The notes: a model not told the origin generated them from the sequence alone. DNA of 15,951 nt from an uncultured Bacilli bacterium (GCA_947631655.1 CANRME010000019.1:1-15951); one strand, 5' to 3'. Counted from the stretch's first letter, positions 7,329 to 15,467 are shown. Numbers and translations are program-made.

Positions 7329-7341
7329 AGGAGAATTTTAT

Positions 7342-7740
7342 ATGAAAACTAGTATTGTTCTTACCGGAATTTTAAAAGATAATGATAAATATTTAATTGT
7401 TAAAAGAAATGAAAATGATGATTTATATCCTGGAGCATGGGAATTTCCTGGCGGTCACTTAGAAAAGGGCGAATTATTAAAAGAAGGTTTAAAAAGAGAA
7501 CTCCAAGAAGAAATAGGGTTTACCAATGACTTTGTTCCTCTTATAACTCATTATTCTGATGAAATAAAAGAAAAAAGTGGCAAAATAATTCATAATTTAG
7601 AAATAGATTTTATTATAAATGTTGATAGTAGTTCTTTAAATATAACTTTAAGTGAAGAACATAGTGAATATAAATGGGTTCCTAAAGATTCACCCTTATT
7701 AGACGATTATATAAAAGAAAAATTATCTAGCAATAAATAA
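7342..7740 (+). CDS. Nudix hydrolase, MutT-like
   Basis: A 132-aa protein with a complete Nudix box at residues 38-60: Gly38, Glu44, Arg52-Glu53, Glu56-Glu57, Gly59. WEFPGGHLEKGE is typical of MutT-like enzymes and ADP-sugar pyrophosphatases. The start is ATG 7342, eight bases after AAGGAG. A TTG at 7318 in the same frame would overlap the previous gene and has no ribosome binding site. It is not a close copy of the preceding Nudix protein, so the pair is unlikely to be a recent duplication. Confidence 0.9.
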   Translation: MKTSIVLTGILKDNDKYLIVKRNENDDLYPGAWEFPGGHLEKGELLKEGLKRELQEEIGFTNDFVPLITHYSDEIKEKSGKIIHNLEIDFIINVDSSSLNITLSEEHSEYKWVPKDSPLLDDYIKEKLSSNK

Positions 7741-7758
7741 AATTTAAAAAGGAGTATT

Positions 7759-8316
7759 ATGCAAATAAAAAATAAATTAGAAAGTATTAACACTATTAAT
7801 GAATTAAACTTAAATAAATTTCCTGAAAAGTTATTTAAAGCGGGAGAAAAAAACGAAGTTCTGGATTTTTTGAAACAATATCCAGCTAAGTATTATGCTA
7901 TCAGAGATAAATCAGTCTCTAGTGGAATATTTAAACTAAAAGTTGATTATAATAAAGTTTTAGATGAAATAAAAGAATATAATCTATTTACTATTAATGT
8001 AAGTTCAGCCAATTATGTGGACAATCAATTATTAGTAGGGGAAATTGAGTTTTTAAGCAATAATGAAGTTTATGCAGTATTAACTACTAATCCTGAAGCT
8101 TCTGTAAGAGATGCTCTCCAAAATCCTGAATTTAATATTAAAACTAATATTTTTGATGATGCTACTTTAAATAAAATTCCTCATTTTAATTTTATTTATA
8201 AATATATTATAGCTCATAATTTAAAAGACATAGTTGTTGAATTTGCCTTGTTTAATAAAGAAGTAGGAATAAAACGAGAAAGAATTATTATATATGAATT
8301 AAGAACTCATTATTAA
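7759..8316 (+). CDS. Protein of unknown function in the Nudix operon
   Basis: A 185-aa soluble protein with no membrane segment or signal. The most distinctive stretches are LKQYPAKYYAIRDKS (39-53), FTINVSSANYVDNQLLVGEIEF and the C-terminal IVVEFALFNKEVG then RERIIIYELRTHY. The alternation of short strands and helices suggests an alpha/beta domain. I do not recognise the family. AAAAAGGAG lies just before the ATG, 18 bases after the second Nudix gene, so it is the last gene of that operon. No terminator follows before the next promoter. Confidence 0.7.
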   Translation: MQIKNKLESINTINELNLNKFPEKLFKAGEKNEVLDFLKQYPAKYYAIRDKSVSSGIFKLKVDYNKVLDEIKEYNLFTINVSSANYVDNQLLVGEIEFLSNNEVYAVLTTNPEASVRDALQNPEFNIKTNIFDDATLNKIPHFNFIYKYIIAHNLKDIVVEFALFNKEVGIKRERIIIYELRTHY

Positions 8317-8349
8317 TTGCGGTAAAAAGACTTAATTTAAATAATTTTA

Positions 8350-8358
8350 TGATACAAT
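8350..8358 (+). promoter_or_regulatory. Extended -10 promoter of the flavin-reductase-like/GNAT pair
   Basis: TGATACAAT is identical to the nonamer at 1524. It lies 23 bases before the ATG, with no clear -35 box. GAAAGAAGAG serves as a weak ribosome binding site. Confidence 0.55.
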
Positions 8359-8381
8359 TATAATAGAAAGAAGAGATAAAA

Positions 8382-8933
8382 ATGAGAAAAAATATTGAAA
8401 CAACCGAAGGAATATTTCCTATGCCCGTCTTAATGATTGCTACTTATAATGAAGATGGTAGTGTAAATGTTATGAATGCCGCTTGGGGAACTATGTTAGA
8501 AAGAGATGAAGTAATACTTAACCTAACTGAAAGCCATAAAACAGTTAAAAATATAAAGATGCGTAAGGCTTTTACGGTAAGTATCGCTGATAGTGCCCAT
8601 GTAACTGAAGCTGATTATTTCGGTATGGCATCAGGAAATAATACTCCCGATAAATTTCTAAAAAGTGGTTTAACTGCTACTAAATCACCAAATGTTGATG
8701 CTCCCATTATTAATGAATTTCCTATTTGCTTAGAATGTGAATTTATAGAATATGGAGAATGTGGCGTTATTGGTAAGGTTGTGAATGTAAGTGCCAGAGA
8801 AGATGTTATGAACGGTGATAATGTTGATATTACCAAAGTTTCTGCCATTGCTTTCGACCCTTATACTCATGGTTACTATAAAGTAGGAGATAGGGTAGGA
8901 GAAGCCTTTAAAGACGGATTAAAACTAAAATAA
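8382..8933 (+). CDS. Flavin reductase-like FMN-binding split-barrel protein
   Basis: A 183-aa protein of the flavin reductase-like (split beta-barrel) family. Visible features are the opening PMPVLMIATYNEDGSVNVMNAAW, the LNLTESHKTVKNI segment that usually contacts FMN phosphate, AFTVSIADSAHVTEADYFG, and the barrel-closing LECEFIEYGECGVIGKVV. Members bind FMN and often reduce flavins or other small molecules with NAD(P)H; the physiological substrate is unknown. The length is normal. It has its own promoter and overlaps almost directly with the acetyltransferase gene (TAA-T-ATG), so the two are co-translated. Confidence 0.85.
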   Translation: MRKNIETTEGIFPMPVLMIATYNEDGSVNVMNAAWGTMLERDEVILNLTESHKTVKNIKMRKAFTVSIADSAHVTEADYFGMASGNNTPDKFLKSGLTATKSPNVDAPIINEFPICLECEFIEYGECGVIGKVVNVSAREDVMNGDNVDITKVSAIAFDPYTHGYYKVGDRVGEAFKDGLKLK

Positions 8934-8934
8934 T

Positions 8935-9369
8935 ATGCAAAAATATAACTTAGTAAAAGCAACTAATAAAGATATTGCTAAATTAATTCAATATAAATTA
9001 GCTAGTATATTAGATTATGATAAAGAAGTGTCCTTTGAAGAAAAAGAACGAATTACAAACTTTGTCAAAAATTCTATACCTAATCAAATTAATGATTATA
9101 AAGTAATAGAAATTGATAATAAAATAATTGGTTGCCTATATTTAGAACCCTATCAAGATGGAATTTTATTAAATGAAATATATCTTGAAGAAGAATACCG
9201 TAATCAAGGAATAGGTACTGATATTATAAAAAATATAATATTAAATAATTCTAAAATATATTTATGGGTTTATAAAGAAAATAAAAAAGCTCTAAAATTA
9301 TATAAATCTTTAAATTTTACTATAGAGGAAACTGAAGAAAAAAGATATCTTATGGTATACAAAGACTAA
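8935..9369 (+). CDS. GNAT-family N-acetyltransferase
   Basis: A 144-aa GNAT protein transferring an acetyl group from acetyl-CoA to an unknown acceptor. Motif A is EIYLEEEYRNQGIGTDIIKN, with the acetyl-CoA pyrophosphate loop R89-N-Q-G-I-G94. Motif B is NKKALKLYKSLNF. No Shine-Dalgarno sequence lies upstream; the ATG is one base after the previous TAA (TAATATG), so translation probably depends on re-initiation. The stop codon lies inside the terminator stem shared with the convergent gene. Confidence 0.88.
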   Translation: MQKYNLVKATNKDIAKLIQYKLASILDYDKEVSFEEKERITNFVKNSIPNQINDYKVIEIDNKIIGCLYLEPYQDGILLNEIYLEEEYRNQGIGTDIIKNIILNNSKIYLWVYKENKKALKLYKSLNFTIEETEEKRYLMVYKD

Positions 9370-9384
9370 ATATTAGTCTTTTTT
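9361..9384. terminator. Bidirectional terminator shared by two convergent genes
   Basis: A 9-bp perfect stem AAAGACTAA/TTAGTCTTT with loop ATA is followed by three more T on the plus strand. On each strand the left arm reads AAA GAC TAA, so it encodes Lys-Asp-stop of the GNAT gene and of the minus-strand gene. Confidence 0.85.
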
Positions 9385-9888
9385 GAGTTTATCTTTTATT
9401 AATACATTCTTTTTAACATTAGGATTGCTTTTTACAAATATTTTTCTTTCTTCATCATAAACATAATCTAGTCCTAACTCATTTTTTAAAATATCACTAA
9501 TTACTATTTCTTTAATATTATTATTTTTAAAAATAACTTCTTCGATTAATGCTAATGATGCTTTAACCCATTCTTGCTTTTGGGCATCTTTTAAAGTTGT
9601 AATACCTACTTGAGCAGTTTCCTTATCTAATAAAACACTAACATAAGCCACCATAATTTCATTGTTAATTACTAAGTATTCTTTGGAAGGATAATGTTCA
9701 TGCTTTAAAATTACTAATTTTGTAAAATATTCAAAATCGGTTAATTTTCCTTGCGAAGGAGGGTCAATTCTATTTAAAAGAAAACTTATTTGCATGCGTT
9801 TTTTAAAGTCTCGATTGGTTTTAACCATAAAGGTATAAAAAAGTTTTAAACATTCATCATTTATTTCTAATTCTTTTAAATAAGCCAT
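9373..9888 (-). CDS. Protein of unknown function, possibly a divergent GNAT fold
   Basis: A 171-aa soluble protein on the minus strand. Residues about 70-130 (YLVINNEIMVAYVSV, then QVGITTLKDAQKQEW and a long helix) resemble the beta-beta-helix core of an acyltransferase, but the QxxGxG acetyl-CoA loop is absent, so this is only a weak guess. The C-terminus is strongly basic. ATG 9888 is preferred over an in-frame GTG at 9897, because AGAGGTGAG sits seven bases before the ATG and would overlap the GTG. It has a strong promoter of its own and converges on the GNAT gene through a shared terminator. Confidence 0.72.
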   Translation of the reverse strand: MAYLKELEINDECLKLFYTFMVKTNRDFKKRMQISFLLNRIDPPSQGKLTDFEYFTKLVILKHEHYPSKEYLVINNEIMVAYVSVLLDKETAQVGITTLKDAQKQEWVKASLALIEEVIFKNNNIKEIVISDILKNELGLDYVYDEERKIFVKSNPNVKKNVLIKDKLKKD

Positions 9889-9913
9889 ACCACTCACCTC
9901 TAAATCCTAAAGT

Positions 9914-9942
9914 ATCTTAGCATACTAAAAGTATCATGTCAA
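9914..9942 (-). promoter_or_regulatory. Minus-strand promoter with direct-repeat operator
   Basis: On the minus strand, consensus TTGACA (9942-9937), a 17-base spacer and TAAGAT (9919-9914) with upstream TG make a strong promoter. Direct repeats GATACTTTTAG (9935-9925) and GATACTTTAG (9916-9907) lie about 19 bases apart, in the spacer and over the end of the -10. That suits a dimeric repressor on one DNA face. Confidence 0.8.
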
Positions 9943-9994
9943 AAATATTTTACCTCATATTTAGTATATTTTTAAGAAAAAAATTAGTGAGTAG

Positions 9995-10003
9995 TGTTAT
10001 AAT
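9995..10003 (+). promoter_or_regulatory. Extended -10 promoter of the CDF/MscL operon
   Basis: TGTTATAAT is a consensus extended -10, only 17 bases before the start codon. No good -35 box is seen. Confidence 0.6.
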
Positions 10004-10020
10004 TGTTATGGAGGATTATT

Positions 10021-10893
10021 ATGCAAAGTACAACTAATATTTTAATTGCATTTTTATTAAATTTATTTTTTTCCATCTTTGAACTTGTAGGTGGTTTATT
10101 TACCAACAGCATTGCGATAATTACGGATTCAATCCACGATTTAACAGATGCTTTGAGTATCTTACTTTCTTATATCTTTGAAAGAAAGAGTAAACAAAAA
10201 CCTAACAATCGCTATACTTATGGTTATATTAGATATTCTGTTTTAGGAGCTTTAATTACCACGATTATCTTATTATCTGGTTCCCTAATTGTTATTTATA
10301 GTGCGATAAAAAGGTTTATAAATCCAGTCGAAATTAAATATAATGGTATGATTATTATGGCTATTATCGGTATAGTTGTGAATGGTGCTGCTACTTTAAC
10401 AACAAGTAGGGGCCACTCTCTAAATGAAAAAACTGTAAGTCTTCATATGTTAGAAGATGTCCTAGGTTGGGTTGTTGTTTTAATCGGTGCTATCTTAATC
10501 AAATTTACGCATATCTATTACATTGATGCAATTTTAACGATTATCGTCGCCGCTTTTATCTTTATTCATGCTCTTAAAAATTTTATAAGTATTCTAAACT
10601 TATTCTTAGAAAAAATACCTAGTAATATTGATATTCCTAAAATCAAAAAAGAACTATTAGAAAATAAAGATATTAAAGATATTCATCATATTCATATTTG
10701 GAGTTTGGATGGAGAAAATTTTTATGCTACTATGCATGTTGTTACTAAAAAAGATGAAGTAAAAAAATATATAAAAGATTATCTAAAAAAATATAAGATT
10801 TCTCATACAACCATTGAAATTGAAAAAAATGACTATGAATGTGAAGATAAAGAGTGTATAATAAACGTGATGAGCCATCATCACCATCATTAG
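10021..10893 (+). CDS. CDF-family divalent cation exporter
   Basis: A 290-aa cation diffusion facilitator, exporting divalent metal (Zn, or possibly Co, Fe or Mn) against protons. Six hydrophobic segments precede a cytoplasmic C-terminal domain (about 200-290). Metal-site motifs are present: DSIHDLTDALS in TM2 and HMLEDVLGW in TM5. RYTYGYIRYS after TM2 and HHIHIWSLDG in the C-terminal domain are typical of the ZitB/CzcD branch. The C-terminus holds two cysteines and a five-histidine tail (MSHHHHH), a probable extra metal ligand site. Start: ATG 10021, six bases after GGAGG. An in-frame TTG at 10003 overlaps the -10 box and cannot be the start. Confidence 0.92.
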   Translation: MQSTTNILIAFLLNLFFSIFELVGGLFTNSIAIITDSIHDLTDALSILLSYIFERKSKQKPNNRYTYGYIRYSVLGALITTIILLSGSLIVIYSAIKRFINPVEIKYNGMIIMAIIGIVVNGAATLTTSRGHSLNEKTVSLHMLEDVLGWVVVLIGAILIKFTHIYYIDAILTIIVAAFIFIHALKNFISILNLFLEKIPSNIDIPKIKKELLENKDIKDIHHIHIWSLDGENFYATMHVVTKKDEVKKYIKDYLKKYKISHTTIEIEKNDYECEDKECIINVMSHHHHH

Positions 10894-10908
10894 AAAGGAA
10901 GTAAAAAT

Positions 10909-11388
10909 ATGGAAGAAAAAACTAAAAAACATCCGCTTCATGAATTAGAAGTAAAAAATGTGAAAGAGAAAATTAAAAAGAATAAAACCCTTCATGAATT
11001 TATGGATTTTATTAAGAAAGGTAATGTCTTTGGTTTAGCCATTGGTGTTGTAATAGGTACTGCTTTTAACGCTATCGTTAATTCATTAGTAAATGATATT
11101 ATTATGCCTTTAGTTGGTATCTTAATTGGTGGATTTGATTTTACAAAATTATCAGTTGAAGTTAGTGGAGTACCAATTAATTATGGAATGTTTATTCAAA
11201 ACGTAGTAAATTTTCTAATCATTGCTTTATCAATGTTTGTAACTATTAAAGTTATGAGTAAGTTGTTTGCGCATCCTGAACCACCAAAAGAAGAAGATAA
11301 ACCAGCTCCAAAACCTGAAACAGTAGTATTACTTGAAGAAATAAGAGACTTATTAAAAAATGAACCAAAACCAAAAAAGAAAAAATAA
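10909..11388 (+). CDS. mscL: Large-conductance mechanosensitive channel
   Basis: A 159-aa MscL, the pressure-release channel of the inner membrane. The core is clear: LHEFMDFIKKGNVFGLAIGV with VIGTAFNAIVNSLVNDIIMP (S1/TM1, about 28-68), periplasmic loop about 75-96, TM2 VVNFLIIALSMFVTIKVM, and the C-terminal helix TVVLLEEIRDLL. Two additions are notable. A basic N-terminal extension of about 27 residues precedes the S1 helix, and a Pro/Lys-rich linker and KPKKKK tail flank the C-terminal helix. ATG 10909 has AAAGGAAG upstream, and no internal start would keep S1. It lies 15 bases after the CDF gene, so metal and osmotic relief are probably co-transcribed. Confidence 0.95.
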   Translation: MEEKTKKHPLHELEVKNVKEKIKKNKTLHEFMDFIKKGNVFGLAIGVVIGTAFNAIVNSLVNDIIMPLVGILIGGFDFTKLSVEVSGVPINYGMFIQNVVNFLIIALSMFVTIKVMSKLFAHPEPPKEEDKPAPKPETVVLLEEIRDLLKNEPKPKKKK

Positions 11389-11417
11389 TTAAAAAGTGGT
11401 ACTAAAAATTAAATTTA

Positions 11418-11426
11418 TGCTATAAT
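11418..11426 (+). promoter_or_regulatory. Extended -10 promoter of the ABC exporter leader
   Basis: TGCTATAAT is a consensus extended -10, predicting a start near 11433. The -35 region is poor. The transcript runs straight into the hairpin at 11436. Confidence 0.6.
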
Positions 11427-11435
11427 ATAAAGAGT

Positions 11436-11466
11436 GTTAGATGAGTTAATAATATCTAACCTTTTT
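11436..11466 (+). terminator. Terminator or attenuator hairpin in the ABC exporter leader
   Basis: The 7-bp stem GTTAGAT/ATCTAAC with an 11-base loop is followed by CTTTTT. It lies between the -10 box at 11421 and the AAGGAGG of the first ABC gene. Either it ends the CDF/MscL transcript with partial readthrough, or it attenuates the exporter operon. No alternative antiterminator stem is obvious in the short leader. Confidence 0.65.
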
Positions 11467-11491
11467 ATTGTCTTATGAAGGAGGAACATAA

Positions 11492-13675
11492 ATGAAACAT
11501 TTAATCAAAATTTTAAGAAAATTCACTTTTCCTATTCTTTGTGTCATTGTTTTTCTTTTTATTCAAGCTCAACTTGATTTAAAATTACCAGAGTATACTT
11601 CTAATATTGTAAATGTTGGGATTGAACAAAAAGGTATTGAGAATAATGCCTTTATTGCTATAAGAGAAAGTAGTTTAAATAAAATTTTACTATTTAGTGA
11701 AGATAAAGAAAGTATTTTAGCATATTATGATTATTTAGAAAAAGGTAGTAAAAATAAAAAATATCAAAGTATTTTAGATAAAGAAAGTATCTATGTTTTA
11801 AAGGATATTAGTAAAGAAGAAAAAGATGAGTTATCTACTTTACTTACTAAACCTTTATCCATTAAATTGTTTTTAGAATATAGTTATAGTGCTAATGAAA
11901 ATCCAACTATATCTTTAGATGATTTTTATGCATATTTAAGTACTTTAGATAAGGACTCTTTAAATAATATAATAAATCCTATAATGGAACAAACTAAAGA
12001 TATATCTGGTACTTTACTAGACCAAATGACTATTACCGAAGTAATTAATGAATATACTGCGATGGATATTGATTTAGGTAATATTCAAACTTCCTACATT
12101 TTAAAAACTGGCGGAACGATGGTGTTGTTTGCTTTCCTAATTATGCTTGTGGCGATTGGTACTAGTTTCCTTGCTAGTAGAGTTGCGGCGAAATTCGCTT
12201 ATCTATTAAGAGAAAAACTTGTTAATAAAGTTATGACTTTTTCCCATCATGAGTTTGAAAGTTTCCAAACCTCTAGTTTAATCACGCGTAGTACTAATGA
12301 TGTGCAACATATTCAAATGTTATTCGGTATGCTTTTACGTACCTTATTCTATGCACCTATTATCGGTATTGGAGCTTTCTTAAAAGTTAATGGTAATGCC
12401 ATGTCTTGGATAATTGGGGTTGCGTTATGCTGTATTCTATGTATTGTTGCTACCTTATTTACATTTGCCATGCCGAAATTTAGAAGAGTTCAAAAATTAC
12501 TAGATAAACTTACGTTAGTAGCACGAGAAACTTTAACTGGTATACCCGTTATTAGAGCGTTCTCTAATGAAGAATATGAGAAAAAAAGATTTGATAAAGC
12601 CAATAAAGATTTAACTAAATTAAACTTATTTGTCGAAAGAACTATGTCTTTAATGTCACCCTTAATGATGCTCCTTATGAATATTACGGCTTTATTAATC
12701 ATTTGGGTCGGAGCTGATAAAATCGATACTGGTTTAATTCAAGTCGGTGACTTAATTGCATTCATAACTTATACCATGCAAATTATTATGTCTTTCTTAA
12801 TGTTTAGTTTAGTATCTATTATGCTTCCACGGGCTATGGTATCCGTAAGAAGAATAGGGGAAGTACTTGATGCTAAAACGAGTGTTACGGACCCAGAAAA
12901 CCCTAAAATACCAGATAAAGATAAATGTGGTATTGTGGAATTTAAAGATGTTTATTTTAGATATCCGGATGCTGAAGAGGATGTTATTAAAAATGTTTCA
13001 TTCAAAGCTACTCCTGGTACTACCACCGCCTTTATTGGATCTACGGGTAGTGGTAAATCTACTTTAATTAATTTAATACCGAGATTTTTTGATGTAACCG
13101 GTGGAAAAATAACAATTGGTAATGTAAATATTAAAGATATGACCCAAGAAAACTTACGTGACTTAATTGGTTATGTCCCTCAAAAAGGTATGTTATTTAG
13201 TGGTACTATTTTATCTAATCTAAGTCTTGGTATGGATAAAGTCGATGATAAAGTAATTGATAAATCTATTGAAATAGCAGAAGCTAAAGAATTCATTAGT
13301 AAAAAACATTTAGGTCTTAATGAACCTATAAGCGAAGGTGGTACTAATGTCTCTGGTGGTCAACGCCAAAGACTAGCTATTGCGAGGGCCTTAGCTAAAC
13401 AACCGCAAATTTTAATCTTTGATGATTCTTTCTCCGCTTTAGATTATAAAACCGATGCTTCCTTACGTAAGAAGTTAAAGAAAGAAGTAAAAAATGCTAC
13501 TGTCTTTATTGTTGCTCAAAGAATAAGTACAGTTTTACATGCTGATCAAATCATCGTTTTAGATAAAGGTAGTGTCGTTGGTATAGGTACTCATGAAGAA
13601 TTACTTAAAAATAATCAAATATACCAAGAAATTGCTTACTCTCAATTATCAAAGGAGGAATTAGCTAATGAATAA
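11492..13675 (+). CDS. ABC exporter half-transporter A, degenerate ATP site
   Basis: A 727-aa type IV ABC exporter subunit (membrane domain then ATPase domain). Between TM1 (about 12-32) and TM2 (about 206-232) there is an insertion of about 155 residues, predicted extracellular, as in some long Bacillota subunits. ATPase motifs: Walker A GSTGSGKST (516-524), Q-loop YVPQKGMLFSG, signature VSGGQ (620-624), Walker B LIFDD (Asp644). The catalytic Glu position is Asp645, and the switch His is Gln676 (IVAQRIST). This is the degenerate-site subunit of a heterodimer. It has an AAGGAGG start and overlaps the partner gene by 8 bases. The substrate, drug or peptide or lipid, is unknown. Confidence 0.92.
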   Translation: MKHLIKILRKFTFPILCVIVFLFIQAQLDLKLPEYTSNIVNVGIEQKGIENNAFIAIRESSLNKILLFSEDKESILAYYDYLEKGSKNKKYQSILDKESIYVLKDISKEEKDELSTLLTKPLSIKLFLEYSYSANENPTISLDDFYAYLSTLDKDSLNNIINPIMEQTKDISGTLLDQMTITEVINEYTAMDIDLGNIQTSYILKTGGTMVLFAFLIMLVAIGTSFLASRVAAKFAYLLREKLVNKVMTFSHHEFESFQTSSLITRSTNDVQHIQMLFGMLLRTLFYAPIIGIGAFLKVNGNAMSWIIGVALCCILCIVATLFTFAMPKFRRVQKLLDKLTLVARETLTGIPVIRAFSNEEYEKKRFDKANKDLTKLNLFVERTMSLMSPLMMLLMNITALLIIWVGADKIDTGLIQVGDLIAFITYTMQIIMSFLMFSLVSIMLPRAMVSVRRIGEVLDAKTSVTDPENPKIPDKDKCGIVEFKDVYFRYPDAEEDVIKNVSFKATPGTTTAFIGSTGSGKSTLINLIPRFFDVTGGKITIGNVNIKDMTQENLRDLIGYVPQKGMLFSGTILSNLSLGMDKVDDKVIDKSIEIAEAKEFISKKHLGLNEPISEGGTNVSGGQRQRLAIARALAKQPQILIFDDSFSALDYKTDASLRKKLKKEVKNATVFIVAQRISTVLHADQIIVLDKGSVVGIGTHEELLKNNQIYQEIAYSQLSKEELANE

Positions 13676-15467
13676 TCGCAGGAGAATGTCTGATGACAAA
13701 GTAAAAGACTTTAAAGGTACATTAAAAAAATTAGTTAGATATTTGCGTCCTTATCATAAAGTATTAATATTCGTCTTCTTTGTCGCTATCTTAAGTACCG
13801 TATTTACTATTATCGGCCCTAAAATTCAAGGTAATGCTATTACCGAAGTATTTAATGGTTTAATTGCTAAAATAACCGGGCAAGGTGGTATAAACTTTGG
13901 TAAATTAGGAACTATTATTATCACTTTAGTTATTTTATATGTGGTAAGTGCCATCTTCTCCTTTATCGAAGGCTTTGTTATGGCGGGTGTTTCCCAAAAA
14001 ATAACTTATAAAATGCGTAACGAAGTATCTAAAAAGCTCCATAAACTACCTATGTCTTATTTCGATAAGAAAAATAATGGTGAAATACTATCCGTAATCG
14101 TAAATGATATTGATACTATCGGTATGAATTTAAACCAAGTTACTACTCAATTAATAACTAGTGTTGTCACCGTTGTTGGTGTTCTTATTATGATGTTAAG
14201 TATAAATGTTAGTATGACCATAATTACTTTACTAATCTTACCTATATCTATGTTTTTAATTTTAGGTATTGCTGGTAAATCACAAAAATACTTTAAAGCA
14301 CAACAAAATTATTTAGCTAGTGTCAATGATAAAGTAGAAGAAATGTATAGTGGACACAATGTTATTAAATCCTTTAATGCGGAAGATAAATTCTTAGATA
14401 GCTTTCAAAAAGAAAATGATAATCTTTATAATGCCGGCTGGCATAGTCAATTCCTATCTGGTTTAATGCATCCAATTATGAATTTTGTTGGTAACTTAGG
14501 TTATGTTGCCGTATCTATTGTGGGTGGATATTTTGTAATCCAAGGCAAAATTGAAGTCGGAAGTATTCAATCATTTATTCAATACTCTCGTAACTTTACT
14601 AATCCTATAAGTCAAATTGCGCAAATATCTAGTTTATTACAATCAATGATGGCAGCAACCGAAAGAGTATTTGAATTCTTAGATAGTGAAGAAGAAATTA
14701 AAGAAGGTAAAAAAGAAATAAACTTAGCTAATATTAAAGGTGAAGTTGAATTTAAACATGTTAAATTTGGTTATAACGAAGATAAAATTATAATTAAAGA
14801 CTTTAGTGCTAAAATTAAACCAGGAGCGAAAGTAGCTATTGTTGGTCCAACAGGTGCTGGTAAAACCACCATTGTCAAACTATTAATGAACTTCTATCGG
14901 GTAAATGATGGTGAAATCTTAATCGATAAAGAAAATATTAATAGTTATAAACGCAGTGATTTACGTGATGTCTTTGGTATGGTTTTACAAGATACTTGGT
15001 TATTTAATGGAACTATTATGGATAATCTAAGATATGGTAATTTAAATGCTTCCGATGACGATGTCATCGCCGCTGCCAAAGAAGTAGGAGTACACCACTT
15101 TATTCAAACTTTACCTAATAGTTATAATATGGTTTTAAATGAAGAAGCCGATAATGTTTCTGGTGGCCAAAAACAATTACTTACTATTGCGAGAGCCATT
15201 CTTGCAAATCCGAAAGTTCTAATTTTAGATGAAGCTACATCTAATGTTGATACGAGAACAGAAGTATTAATTCAACAAGCTATGGATAAATTAATGGAAG
15301 GAAGAACTTCATTTATCATCGCCCATAGATTATCTACTATCAGAAATGCCGACCTTATTCTAGTTATGAAGGATGGTAATATTGTAGAACAAGGTAATCA
15401 CGAAGAATTGCTTAAACAAAATGGATTTTATGCTGAGTTATATAACTCCCAATTTGAAACATTATAA
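13668..15467 (+). CDS. ABC exporter half-transporter B, canonical ATP site
   Basis: A 599-aa ABC exporter subunit of normal length. Six membrane helices span about 33-320. ATPase motifs: Walker A GPTGAGKTT (393-401), Q-loop MVLQDTWLFNG, signature VSGGQ (497-501), Walker B LILDE (Asp521-Glu522) and switch His553 (IIAHRLST). All catalytic residues are intact, so this subunit supplies Walker A/B of the active site and subunit A supplies the opposing signature. The start ATG lies in the ATGAATAA overlap with gene A and has AAAGGAGG inside it, a sign of equimolar coupled translation. The pair resembles the BmrC/BmrD and TM287/288 type heterodimers. Confidence 0.94.
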   Translation: MNNRRRMSDDKVKDFKGTLKKLVRYLRPYHKVLIFVFFVAILSTVFTIIGPKIQGNAITEVFNGLIAKITGQGGINFGKLGTIIITLVILYVVSAIFSFIEGFVMAGVSQKITYKMRNEVSKKLHKLPMSYFDKKNNGEILSVIVNDIDTIGMNLNQVTTQLITSVVTVVGVLIMMLSINVSMTIITLLILPISMFLILGIAGKSQKYFKAQQNYLASVNDKVEEMYSGHNVIKSFNAEDKFLDSFQKENDNLYNAGWHSQFLSGLMHPIMNFVGNLGYVAVSIVGGYFVIQGKIEVGSIQSFIQYSRNFTNPISQIAQISSLLQSMMAATERVFEFLDSEEEIKEGKKEINLANIKGEVEFKHVKFGYNEDKIIIKDFSAKIKPGAKVAIVGPTGAGKTTIVKLLMNFYRVNDGEILIDKENINSYKRSDLRDVFGMVLQDTWLFNGTIMDNLRYGNLNASDDDVIAAAKEVGVHHFIQTLPNSYNMVLNEEADNVSGGQKQLLTIARAILANPKVLILDEATSNVDTRTEVLIQQAMDKLMEGRTSFIIAHRLSTIRNADLILVMKDGNIVEQGNHEELLKQNGFYAELYNSQFETL

